Origin: Bedellia somnulentella
Taxonomy: Eukaryota; Arthropoda; Insecta; Lepidoptera; Bedelliidae
DNA: 64,000 nt
Direction: 5' to 3'
Assembly: GCA_963576735.1 (NCBI GenBank)
Contig: OY755179.1
Coordinates: 6,944,001-7,008,000 of the forward strand
Shown: positions 55,232-64,000 of the stretch, piece after piece
How positions within the stretch are numbered: the stretch's first letter is position 1
How the letters are laid out: every line of letters starts with the position of its first letter
Notes under the pieces: generated by a model
The model's database searches: none
What the model was told of the DNA's origin: nothing
Seen by the model: the letters and a program-made list of their open reading frames with translations, nothing else
Translations under genes and position numbers: made by a program

Positions 55232-58200
55232 CATATGTGGCCCACAGAAACCCACACATAGATATGACTAGCCTCAGGAAAAACAGGAATGTGTTTTGTG
55301 TTGAAAACAATATGATGCGACAAATGATGAGCGCTATTGCTATGGGCAGCAGACAGTATCCCAACACGCATACCGATTGGAAGAACGACCTGAAATAAGG
55401 GTTTTATTATATTAAAATGTTGGCAGATTTTCTTTAAGGTCTTGGGTTTGTGGGTTGGTTCTTTACTGAGAGCACTTGTATGATGAACTTGTTGACCCAA
55501 GGGAAGTCGTCTGCATACTCACACAAAAATAAATGAATTTACTTATATAAAGTTACCATTTAACTTTCTAAAACCAAAGAACTATTTGTTTTATTTCAAA
55601 TTGATATATAAATTATTTTTTATTAGTTCACGGATGACATATGTAAGGATACTCACATGTTACCACCTAATAATCTTGAGTTTAAAGTGACAACAGCAGC
55701 ACCAATCCATACTAGAACAAATACTTCTGCAAATTCTGGTCCACCATCATTAGAACTATCCGCTCTTTCTGTTGATCCTTGCAGGATTGTGGCCATTAGA
55801 GTACATAACAGAAGTGGGCCCCATAAATCCCCTGTAAAATTTAATAATAAATTTTATGTATGACTTAAACAAAGAAGAGTTTGACTAATTGTTAACATAT
55901 AACTGATTTAATATTATCTTGTATAGATGATGAAGAAGGAGGAATATTATACAAAACTCTTTTATATTTATCTCTGCTATTATAAGTTTAATATAATAAC
56001 TCAAGCAAATATATTTAAAATTTTCCAAACCGTCTCAGTACGAGGGCATCAAGGAGTCAAAGGGCTTAGTCTTATGCCACTTGTGATGGTGACAGATATA
56101 AATTGATAAACAAGAGAGGATGACTATGAATTACTACATTATCCTTTTCAACATTATCAAGAGTTTTAATAATATGGCATAAATAAAAATACTTACATTC
56201 TTTTATTAAGCTTGTTTTTTCTCTTGGTATGAGGACATGGTAAAACTTGTTACCAACTGCTCTTAAGTCTCGTAACTGGAATTTTAAAATAAAAAATATA
56301 AATAATATGTATTTTGTTTCATTGATTTAGTGCTTGGCAATATTTTTAGTTAGTGTAACTCTTTGGAACTTTGCACAGTTAAATTTTAGAGTAGAATTGG
56401 GTTACATTAGTTCTCGCCAAATTGTATAGTTAAGGTATCAAGAATAGGTGGAATTTGTCATTTTCACTGCTTTCAACAGCTATAGAACACCTTTGTTCTA
56501 TTTCTTTAAGTGTCTCTATTATATCCATATTACCAATATCAAAAAAATATAAAAATTATGTCCTATCAGTCACATACATGGCTGCCATTCAATAAAGATT
56601 CTATATGTACAAAAAAAAATATAGTGTAGATTTTAAGATCAAAACTTGTGTTGTAAATTTTAAGATCCAAAACTCACTACATCAGAAATAACTCAAGATG
56701 TTTGGGCTGTTTAAGTTATATGTTTCTAACAACTCTGGAGAACTTGATGGTGAAATCCATATAAACTAAAGTTAATAAATTTCCTGCAATATAATTGGTA
56801 ATTTCAACAAAATCCCTAACAAAAAAAACATTAATTTCCAATCCTCCATCCACTCGACGACAGCCGTGGTCGAGTGGATAGGTGACTAGCTTCTCGGTCC
56901 GGAGGTTGCGGGTTCGATCCCCGCTGAGGGCAACATTTATGTGATGAGCATAAATGATTGTTTCTTAGTCTTGGGTGTTATTTATATGTGTATTATACAA
57001 TATTAAATATATCGTTGAGTTAGTATCCCATAATACAAGTCATACTTAGTTTGGGGCTAACTTGATCCGTGTATAATATGTCCGTATATATTTATTTATT
57101 TATTTATTAATTTTGTATTATACAAATATTATAATAAAAGATTTTATTGTATCATATGTTTGTGTATGATGTGTATAATTTAAATTTTTTGTACCTTCGA
57201 TGAAGAATAAAAAAGCATGCTTAAATAATTATAAAAGGCAAGCTGTGAAGTGTCAGCTTAGATTAGCACTACCCCATTTCTGCCCGTGGTTTTCCATAAG
57301 AGGCAACATAGGGTATAGGGACTTTAAAAGAAGTTGTTGGGCGATGTAGTGGAAACCCATCACCAATAACCTTTATTTTAGATTCTTTTCACCATTTCAC
57401 TTGCAAAAGCAACTGAGGAATTTCTTATTCTGAAGCTCTGGCTACCCTTTTAAGGGATTCTTAGCAAGACTTAGAGAGGTTGGTTGATAATAAGTTGGTA
57501 AAAGAGACCTATGGAACTAATGTTAAAGGTAATGTGACCATGGAGGACACATTTGGACGAAAAAGAGAGTGCACTCTTAATAAAGAATAAAAGAGCATGT
57601 ATGAATATTGATGGATTTAAACAAAGAAAGAGAGGTTTGCCAGGATCATACAAGGTGGCAATCAATACCCTAATGAGAAATAGTGGCGTGAGTATGTGTA
57701 TGAAAAGTTTGATGGATGTAAATGAACTTAGAGAGGTTTGCCAAGATCACACAAAGTGGTGATCAATAGTCTCCACCTATCCCCATGGGAATGGCGTGAG
57801 TATATGTATATATAGAGTATATTTAAGTAATTTAAACTAGGAGAACTTAGGTATTGGATATCTCTGCATAAATGAGGGAGATATAAAGTAAAAAACATTT
57901 AAAAAAAAGCAACATTTAGCCAATTAAGAACCTTTCCTTTTTTGCAGTAGGTTATAAAGAAGGTTTTGCTGTGCAGTGTCGGCTTAAAATAGCACTACCC
58001 CATTTCTTCGGTGGTAAGGGGCGACTAACTGTATAGGGGCTTTTAAGGGATCTTTGGGTGATGCGGTTGGAGACACATCTCCAACAACCTTTATTTTACC
58101 ATCTTTTCCCCACTCATATTTCCAAAAGTGGCTGAAGTATTTCTAATTCCTTAGCTCTGGCTACCTCTTCTAGGGATTTATAGCTGTGAGTATATGTATG

Positions 58201-58908
58201 TATGTTATAAAGAAGTTAAGTACATTGTTTTGCAAAATTATGACATTTCATATGATTTATTTGCTTAGTACTGTGAGTAATCACAATGAAACTTACTCTT
58301 TTCCGATAAACTCAAAAATCACTCAGCTTATCTGTATAACAGAATTTGAAATAATTTTGCATCGCAAGGCTAAATATTGACATTTAACAATATGTATTAG
58401 ATAGCCAGAGGAATAACTTTTTTGTAGGAAATGGATAAAGTCAACGAAGCAGATGTATGTAATCAATGTCATAGCAATCAATAGTTAGTGCAGCTCTAAT
58501 GATAGCAAAAAGATTTTCATGTAGCACCTATCCAACTGAAATCTAATGGAGTGAGTGTATGTATGTGTAGACTTTTATATCCATAATTGGTGTGTTTCAT
58601 TATAAAGGTAAACTTACGAAAGTCTCTTTTATTGGTTCGTCCAAAGTGTTGAATTCCATACTGCCGCCCGCTTCTCCACCGGACGATGGTACATTCATCT
58701 CGCCTTCTACTACCCCCACATCCCCAGCTGGGTACATCTGGAACACACCGGGACCTAACTAAAGTACAACCCGAATTTAAATAAGCACCTTACATTTAAA
58801 TGTGAGTTAAAAGTAAACAAAGTTATTGTATGAAATTGACACGCAAGAGAATAGTAAAATATTATCAAAACTCAAACATACATCAAACTTAGAATCAAAT
58901 GTAGTCAT
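55232..58908 (-). CDS. YIPF6: YIPF6-like Yip1-domain Golgi membrane protein, terminal exon not found
   Basis: Yip1-family proteins are multi-pass membrane proteins of the Golgi/ER that work with Rab GTPases in vesicle traffic. Minus-strand exons, all with GT donors and AG acceptors and in phase: 58908-58882, 58758-58618, 56275-56197, 55831-55657, 55389-55232, giving 193 codons plus one base. Landmarks in order: MTTFDSKFDLGPGVFQMYPA, SMEFNTLDEPIKETF, LRDLRAVGNKFYHVLIPREK, KEWDLWGPLLLCTLMATILQ, NDGGPEFAEVFVLVWIGAA, SFFQSVCVLGYCLLPIAIAL and FLRLVISMCGFLWATY. Cytosolic N-terminus, then at least three hydrophobic segments. Vertebrate YIPF6 is about 236 residues, so about 40 C-terminal residues (the GDSQP-type segment and last membrane helix) should lie in a further exon below 55232. 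I did not find it, so the gene is listed as partial. Confidence 0.88.
56856..57095 (+). mobile_element. tRNA-headed SINE (family S2), uninterrupted copy, in YIPF6 intron 2
   Basis: The head CAGCCGTGGTCGAGTGGATA (A-box region) with GCGGGTTCGATCCCCGC (B-box) is followed directly by GAGGGCAACATTTATGTG, CGTTGAGTTAGTATCC, AACTTGATCCGTGTATAATA and (TTTA)n. This copy shows the pre-insertion state of the split copy at 2862. Confidence 0.8.
57240..57475 (+). repeat. Family R repeat in YIPF6 intron 2
   Basis: GTCAGCTTAGATTAGCACTA, TTGGGCGATGTAGTGGAAAC, AGCTCTGGCTACCC and GGGATTCTTAGC show a nearly complete copy abutting the RTE-like fragment. Confidence 0.6.
57476..57815 (+). repeat. RTE-like LINE 3' fragments, two partial copies in tandem, in YIPF6 intron 2
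   Basis: AATAAAAGAGCATGTATGAA and TTTGCCAGGATCATACAAGG (57590-57655) are repeated as GTTTGCCAAGATCACACAAA (57735-57755). The end is CTCCACCTATCCCC, GGCGTGAGTATATG. Both copies are decayed. Confidence 0.6.
57965..58208 (+). repeat. Family R repeat in YIPF6 intron 2
   Basis: GCAGTGTCGGCTTAAAATAG, GTGATGCGGTTGGAGACACA, CTTTATTTTACCATCTTTTC, AGCTCTGGCTACCTC and GCTGTGAGTATATGTATGTA identify a good copy. Confidence 0.7.
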
Positions 58909-59259
58909 TTTGAAGAATCCTTAAATTTGTGCAGAATTTACTTTCTACTATCACATTGAAACAATAAGGGGAGAAACGAATAATCAAATAAATTTATTCA
59001 ATTCAATTTTTGTTTAAGTGGCTTCAATCGTGTTTGCCACAATTATTTCGCCAATGTCAAGTGAGATGCAAGAAAGTCACCCTATGTGAGTTTGGCCGGT
59101 GGATTTACTTATATATATAATCGAATGAACATACTTGAAGACTCTCGAGTTAACACGAATCTAAAACAAAAATTAGTAAATTGGACAACACAATGTAACT
59201 ACAACACAAAATACATAAGATGTAACATACGTGCAATAAAATAGGACAACACAATTAAT

Positions 59260-62200
59260 TTACAATTTTAAGTTATTACTAAATATAAAACGGCACAAAG
59301 TAGAAAAAAAGGGAGAATCAACTAAGGACAACAGATATTTCATATTAGTAGGGAGAGGAATAGACGGAGGGAGATTTTCATAAAGGGAAGGAGATAATTG
59401 ACAACCAAAGAATAAATGGTCGACAGAGCCCTCAGCCAGACCACACTCGCACAGCGAATGATCTCTCACCCTGATCTTTGCAAGAAAAACTGGAGTACAT
59501 GCATGACCAAGACGCAGTCTAGTAATTGTGGATAGAACCCATCTATCAATATTATGAAATCGGCGTCGAGTGAACCATGGCCGTGATGGAATTTGAGGTT
59601 GAATATCGCCGTAGTGGATTCCTTTTATCAATTTCGAGCGGTTCCATAAATTCTGCCAAGACTCTAACATACGAGGTTTCGCCAAAGCGCAAAGATCGTG
59701 AGCATATATGAATGGATGACGAACGGGAGCTGAACCGACTGCGTTTTTCGCGTAGGAATCAACAGCTTCATTATCACTAATACCTGAGTGGGAGGGTATC
59801 CACACCAAAACAACGTCCAGGCCACGTTGTAGACAGTCATATAAACAATCTCTTATATCCAGAATAAGAGGAAATTTGGTCTTGGATCGAAAAGGATTTG
59901 ACGTAATCGTTTTTAAGACAGATAAGCTGTCTGAGAATATGACAGCCTTAGAAATATTATGAGCCAAAATATATTTCGCCGCTTCCAATATAGCGAGAGC
60001 TTCTCCAGTGAACACTGATGATTGGGGAGGGGATGAAAAGCTTAGGACAATTTTGAATTTAGGGATCCATACAGCTGAACCAACGTTTTCCATATTGGAG
60101 GACTTAGATGCGTCTGTAAAAAAGTACAGCCATCCTTTCCACCTGGAAGAGCAAAATTCCAAAAAGAGTGAGTTAGCACCTGGAGAATTTTTTGTAATAC
60201 CTAAATTACAAATGACGTGAGGGGAGAATGTCAGGGAAGGAAACGAGTGCCCAAAAAGCGGGTTCCCAACTGACTGATATACTGGAGGCGAAAGATCACA
60301 TAAAAAATTAAAACTTTTAACTATGGGTGGAATATTATCACTATTTACTAAAATGTTAGATAGATCTCTCAACTTCGGGAGAAGTGGGTGGGAAGAATTT
60401 TGAAAAACTTTAAAAACAAAACGGTCTGAGAGAAATTGGTGTCGAAGGCTTAAAGGAGCATCACAACATTCTACTTGCATAGCATTAATAGGAGTTGTTT
60501 TCATAGCACCCAAGATTATGCGTAAACAGCTCGCCTGGAGACGAGTCCATTGTATAAGGGAAGACTTCAATACCGGCAGAAGTAGAAATGAAGCGTAATC
60601 AAATTGGCTACGAACAATAGCATTATATAAAATTTTGAGAGTTTGCGGATGAGAACCCCATCGTACACCAGAAAGAGCTTTTAGAACATTTATACCCTTT
60701 TCACATTTACCAGCTACATAGTTGAAATGCGCAACACCGTTTAACCTAGAGTCTAGGACAACCCCTAAGAACTTCACCTTATTAACAACATGGATTGGAG
60801 TATCTTTAATTAATATGTTCACGTCAGGGATAACTCGTTTTCGTGTAAAAACAACGGCGCTACTTTTAGAAGGAGACAGAGAAAGACCGCGGTCTAGTAA
60901 ATATGAATTCAAGTAATTTAAAGCAGTATTCATTTTATGCGCAGCATCCTCGGTGGACTTGGACGCAGTGTAAAGACATATGTCATCCGCATACTGCAAT
61001 ACCTCACAAAATCCACTCACGCTTTGGTCAAGGTCGTGTGTATAAATACTGAACAGAAGAGGACTGAGCACCGATCCCTGTGGGAGACCTTTCCAGACCG
61101 TTCTTTGACATACAATACTCCCATTATCTCGTATTAACAGAATCCTATTTACAATCAGGTTGCATATAAAGTGTGTGAGCCTCATAGGGATATTCAGATA
61201 TAGCATGACCTGCCTGAGCACCTGAAGCAAAACATTGTCATATGCAGCATTAATATCGAGAAAAGAGCCCAACAGGTATTCTTTTCGACCAAAAGATGAA
61301 CGGATATCTGTAGTTAGAACAGCTATGCTATCCATAGTCCCCATTCCCTTTCGAAAACCAAACTGTGAGTTGGCTAAAATACCTTGGCTTTCCAAAAACC
61401 ATTCCAGCCGGTTCTTAAGAAGATGCTCAGAAATCTTCAAAAGAACAGAAGATAACGCGATTGGGCGGTAGGACGAAGACTCAACCGGACTCTTGCCATT
61501 CTTAAGTAATGGGATGACAATCTGTGACTTCCAAGAATCAGGTAGAGAACCAGACATAAAAAAGCTGTTAATTAAGTTAAGGTACATTACTTTAGTACTA
61601 TCATTAGATTTATAAATGAAGGAATACGGAATTCCATCCACTCCAGGAGCTGAGTCGGATAAGCCACTCAAAGCAGTGGATAGTTCAAGTAGACTAAAAT
61701 TTTGGTCAAAAGTACTATTGGAAGAGAAATTAAGAGGAATAGGGAGTAGGTCAAGAGATGGAACTGAAGGTGGAGCTATTTTGTCTATAAAATTATTGAG
61801 CCACAAAGATGAGTCATTTGAGGAAGGAGAGGTGGAGGATATGCCTTTTCTAAATTTTTTCAGTTGCTTCCAAACTACGGATGGGGGAGTTTTAGGTGAA
61901 AGTGACTCACAGAAAGATCTCCAACCACATCTTTTTTTCTTATTTAAAAGTCTTCTAGTAGCAGCAGCAACTTGTTGGAATTTAACATAATTTTCAAAAG
62001 ACATATTACCAGCAAAAGCCAGTTCGGACTCATATCTTTTGCTCACTGCATTTGAGCATTCACCATCCCACCAGGGAGGGGAGGAATATTTTTGTCTTCC
62101 AGTTTTAATGGGGAATGATTCATCAGCAGCTGATTTAATTCCATCAACAAACCTATTGTAAACTTCAATGGCATTACTGTTGGACACGGGTGGCAGAGAG

Positions 62201-63015
62201 GAAATCTTGGATTCCAAAGAGGAAGCATATTCACACCAGGCTATAGGAGAGGATGGCAGTCGATATTTTAACAGGGGGTTGGGATCTGGTGGGGGAGGGG
62301 AGTTTGAAGGGAAAGAAATGATGATGGGGAAGTGATCACTACCACAGGAATCAGCGAGAGTCCTCCATGAGATAGAGGAAGCAATAGAAGGGGAAGACAA
62401 GGAGAGGTCTACAGCACTCTTCCAGTTTTGTGAGGGGTTTACTCTCCGAGTCGGAGAACCATCATTCAAAAGGCAAATATTAAGGTCATGAAGCATTTCC
62501 AAGAAAGTGAATGAGATAGGGTCGCAATAGTAGCTGCCCCACATAGTGTGATGAATATTAAAATCACCCATCACAATAACGGGGGAAGGAAGGGAAGAGA
62601 GAATGTTCTTAATTTCAATCACAATGGAGTGAGAAGGAGAGTATATATAAAGAGAAACCACAGTAAAATCTTTCAACTTTACTGCAACAAAATTGAATCC
62701 ATTACTGTGAGAAGGTATTTGCATTAGTTGATAAGGACTATTATGTTTGATGAGGATGGCACAGCCACCCCATCCATCATCCCTGTCATCCCGTAGACAT
62801 GAATATCCTGGCACTCGTACATGAGAACCAGGGATTAACCATGTCTCAGAGAGGGCAAAGACAACAGGAGAGAATTGTTGTGCTAAAAGAGAGATTTCAT
62901 ATTTCTTGTGTCTAAGACTTTTCATGTTCCACTGTATGAGGTTTAGACCCATTATTAATAAAAGGGGCAAGATTCGATAGTAAAGAGGCAACGTGGTTCG
63001 GTATAAATTCATCAC
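59260..63015 (-). CDS. LINE ORF2: APE endonuclease, reverse transcriptase, RNase H, C-terminal zinc knuckle
   Basis: The polyprotein reverse-transcribes the element at a nicked chromosomal target. The frame is 1251 codons, but the likely start is the inner Met at 62952 (MGLNLIQWNM), which gives 1230 residues. Using the long numbering: endonuclease at 22-235 with Glu57 (SETWL), GDFNIHH (150-156) and SDHF (226-229); RT at about 495-740 with SYRPIALSSVLLKISEHLL, FLDINAAYDN, GLPQGSVLSPLLFSIYTHDL and YADD (675-678); RNase H at about 960-1090 with FTDAS (Asp968), GEALAIL (Glu1005), FSDSLS (Asp1029) and PSHSGISDNEAVD; and a zinc knuckle CECGLAEGSVDHLFFGC near 1190. All catalytic residues are present. 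The inner ATG overlaps the end of ORF1 by about 40 bases in another frame, which suggests termination-reinitiation. Confidence 0.93.
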   Translation of the reverse strand: MMNLYRTTLPLYYRILPLLLIMGLNLIQWNMKSLRHKKYEISLLAQQFSPVVFALSETWLIPGSHVRVPGYSCLRDDRDDGWGGCAILIKHNSPYQLMQIPSHSNGFNFVAVKLKDFTVVSLYIYSPSHSIVIEIKNILSSLPSPVIVMGDFNIHHTMWGSYYCDPISFTFLEMLHDLNICLLNDGSPTRRVNPSQNWKSAVDLSLSSPSIASSISWRTLADSCGSDHFPIIISFPSNSPPPPDPNPLLKYRLPSSPIAWCEYASSLESKISSLPPVSNSNAIEVYNRFVDGIKSAADESFPIKTGRQKYSSPPWWDGECSNAVSKRYESELAFAGNMSFENYVKFQQVAAATRRLLNKKKRCGWRSFCESLSPKTPPSVVWKQLKKFRKGISSTSPSSNDSSLWLNNFIDKIAPPSVPSLDLLPIPLNFSSNSTFDQNFSLLELSTALSGLSDSAPGVDGIPYSFIYKSNDSTKVMYLNLINSFFMSGSLPDSWKSQIVIPLLKNGKSPVESSSYRPIALSSVLLKISEHLLKNRLEWFLESQGILANSQFGFRKGMGTMDSIAVLTTDIRSSFGRKEYLLGSFLDINAAYDNVLLQVLRQVMLYLNIPMRLTHFICNLIVNRILLIRDNGSIVCQRTVWKGLPQGSVLSPLLFSIYTHDLDQSVSGFCEVLQYADDICLYTASKSTEDAAHKMNTALNYLNSYLLDRGLSLSPSKSSAVVFTRKRVIPDVNILIKDTPIHVVNKVKFLGVVLDSRLNGVAHFNYVAGKCEKGINVLKALSGVRWGSHPQTLKILYNAIVRSQFDYASFLLLPVLKSSLIQWTRLQASCLRIILGAMKTTPINAMQVECCDAPLSLRHQFLSDRFVFKVFQNSSHPLLPKLRDLSNILVNSDNIPPIVKSFNFLCDLSPPVYQSVGNPLFGHSFPSLTFSPHVICNLGITKNSPGANSLFLEFCSSRWKGWLYFFTDASKSSNMENVGSAVWIPKFKIVLSFSSPPQSSVFTGEALAILEAAKYILAHNISKAVIFSDSLSVLKTITSNPFRSKTKFPLILDIRDCLYDCLQRGLDVVLVWIPSHSGISDNEAVDSYAKNAVGSAPVRHPFIYAHDLCALAKPRMLESWQNLWNRSKLIKGIHYGDIQPQIPSRPWFTRRRFHNIDRWVLSTITRLRLGHACTPVFLAKIRVRDHSLCECGLAEGSVDHLFFGCQLSPSLYENLPPSIPLPTNMKYLLSLVDSPFFSTLCRFIFSNNLKL

Positions 63016-64000
63016 ACTTGTTAAGCAAGTTGATGAGAGTGGATATTAAAAGTTCTATGAGGTTTTCATTGTGAGGAAGAGAGGAATTTGATAAACCGCA
63101 ACCATTTTTCAGAGAAGATGGGGGGTCAGAAACTATGGCTTGATGAGCTGCCCGATCATACCCTTTTTGCAAAGGAGTCCGGGGCTTTGGAGAATGGAAA
63201 ACAGTTTTCTTATAAGATACCTGAGGTGATGATGGAGAAGGAATAATTGGAGACAGAGGGGTAGGGGTAAAAAGAGTTGATGCAACATCAGCATATGACC
63301 TTCTCACAGCAGGAATTCTTGATGATGCCTCAAAGTAAGAGATAGAGTCCTGAGACATCAATAATTTAATATTTTTTTGGCGCTGTTGCTCTGGGCAATT
63401 TTTATGTGTGGCAACATGGTTACCTGAACAGAAAAGACATGATATCTTATCTGACATCAGGTCACAGCTATCGCTAGAATGCTCTCCTTGACATTTAGAG
63501 CAGCGTTGTTTGGACCTGCACTGTGCTTTGATGTGACCAAAACGACAACACTTCAAACATTGAATAGTCGGAAGCTGGTAAATTTCCACAATCAATGAGT
63601 TTTTGTAGCTAAAAACTCTTTCTGGTAATATTTGCCCTTGAAAAGTTATTACTACTGACTGAGTGGGTACCCAGGACACTAAACCCTCATTAGTGACCTT
63701 GCGATTCAGTCGCCTTGCCTTCAAAACTGTACCGCAACCTGTCGGCAACTCAAGCGAATCCACAAATTCATCCATGTTCCATTCTACTGGAACACCACGT
63801 ACTAGACCCATTTTCATGATACTGAATGAAGGGATTATGGCCTTAAGTTTATTGCTTGTAAGAATAGGGTGAGCAAGGAAGTCATTCGCTGACTGGGCAG
63901 ATAGAAACTCAACAGCTACCCTGTTTCTACCCACACCTTTGATACCGTCATTTTTGATAGTTTTAATATTATTCTTATGAAGAAGTTGGCCTATTTTAAT
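62912..64000 (-). CDS. LINE ORF1: Gag-like RNA-binding protein with three zinc knuckles (5' end outside the window)
   Basis: The frame is open from the window edge (64000) to a stop at 62912, so the start codon lies outside; an internal GTG at 63934 should not be taken as the start. The N-terminal part (IIPSFSIMKMGLVRGVPVEW, SVVITFQGQILPERVF) resembles the RRM-like fold of LINE Gag proteins. Three knuckles follow: CLKCCRFGHIKAQC, CSKCQGEHSSDSC and CLFCSGNHVATHKNC. The rest is Ser/Pro-rich. The protein binds the element RNA and forms the particle in which ORF2 acts. No internal stop is present. Confidence 0.9.
   Translation of the reverse strand: MKIGQLLHKNNIKTIKNDGIKGVGRNRVAVEFLSAQSANDFLAHPILTSNKLKAIIPSFSIMKMGLVRGVPVEWNMDEFVDSLELPTGCGTVLKARRLNRKVTNEGLVSWVPTQSVVITFQGQILPERVFSYKNSLIVEIYQLPTIQCLKCCRFGHIKAQCRSKQRCSKCQGEHSSDSCDLMSDKISCLFCSGNHVATHKNCPEQQRQKNIKLLMSQDSISYFEASSRIPAVRRSYADVASTLFTPTPLSPIIPSPSSPQVSYKKTVFHSPKPRTPLQKGYDRAAHQAIVSDPPSSLKNGCGLSNSSLPHNENLIELLISTLINLLNKCDEFIPNHVASLLSNLAPFINNGSKPHTVEHEKS

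Larger units (their letters stand above)
58985..64000 (-). mobile_element. RNase H-bearing LINE (I-like), ORFs intact, 5' end outside the window
   Basis: ORF1 (Gag-like), a complete ORF2 and a 3'UTR of about 270 bp are collinear on the minus strand. The 3' end is placed near 58985, close to TTGAATTGAATAAA-type text, but no target duplication was identified. The endonuclease-RT-RNase H-zinc knuckle order is that of the I group. The absence of stops in either ORF suggests a young copy. Confidence 0.85.

Noticed and set aside
56856..56932. A tRNA-Ser/Leu-like gene
   Set aside because: The same head with the same non-tRNA tail occurs at 2862. It is a SINE head.
61616..61990. Plus-strand open frames across 60-62 kb
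   Set aside because: All lie opposite the intact LINE ORF2 and reflect its codon use.

Overview
The window is AT-rich, intron-rich nuclear DNA from an insect, most probably a moth or butterfly. The evidence is a fused trehalose-6-phosphate synthase/phosphatase gene of insect type, TC...CTAG Helitrons of the kind common in Lepidoptera, tRNA-headed SINEs, and LINE tails ending in ATGT-type microsatellites. No bacterial operon, CRISPR array or viral gene is visible.

Two host genes are well supported. The first is the trehalose synthase gene on the + strand (31436-47051): 12 coding exons that join in frame to 824 codons, with all TPS and TPP catalytic motifs present. The second is a YIPF6-type Golgi membrane protein gene on the - strand (58908 down to 55232): five exons are clear but the terminal exon is not found in the window. 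A coiled-coil terminal exon (51137-51472, +) and a few short open fragments may be host-derived but are not identified.

Everything else that can be named is mobile DNA, often nested. 1-16 kb: a small palindromic MITE, a SINE split by a 621-bp fold-back element, an ISL2EU/Harbinger-like element, a 50-bp minisatellite, a Helitron inside a Helitron, and an R2-type (restriction-like endonuclease) LINE tail. 16.5-24.7 kb: one CR1/L2-like LINE on the - strand cut by three later insertions (a Harbinger-like MITE, a 4.2-kb DNA transposon with ATCT target duplication, and a palindromic tRNA-SINE). Removing the SINE and the 4.2-kb element restores the LINE reading frame. 24.8-31 kb: a field of short repeats. 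31-47 kb: the trehalose gene, whose introns hold a mariner relic, SINEs, Helitron ends and an RTE-like LINE tail. 47-55 kb: LINE, copia and THAP fragments and a SINE split by a piggyBac-like element. 59-64 kb: an apparently intact two-ORF LINE with RNase H (ORF1 runs off the window end), ending just upstream of the YIPF6 start codon.

Two patterns stand out. First, a tRNA-headed SINE family occurs repeatedly as an inverted duplication whose junction falls in or close to the anticodon arm of the tRNA-like head (1.9, 22.2, 30.5 and 55.0 kb). Second, three otherwise different repeat families (an RTE-like LINE, a tRNA-SINE and an abundant 230-bp repeat) share the same short 3' hairpin-plus-tail, suggesting they use one reverse transcriptase.
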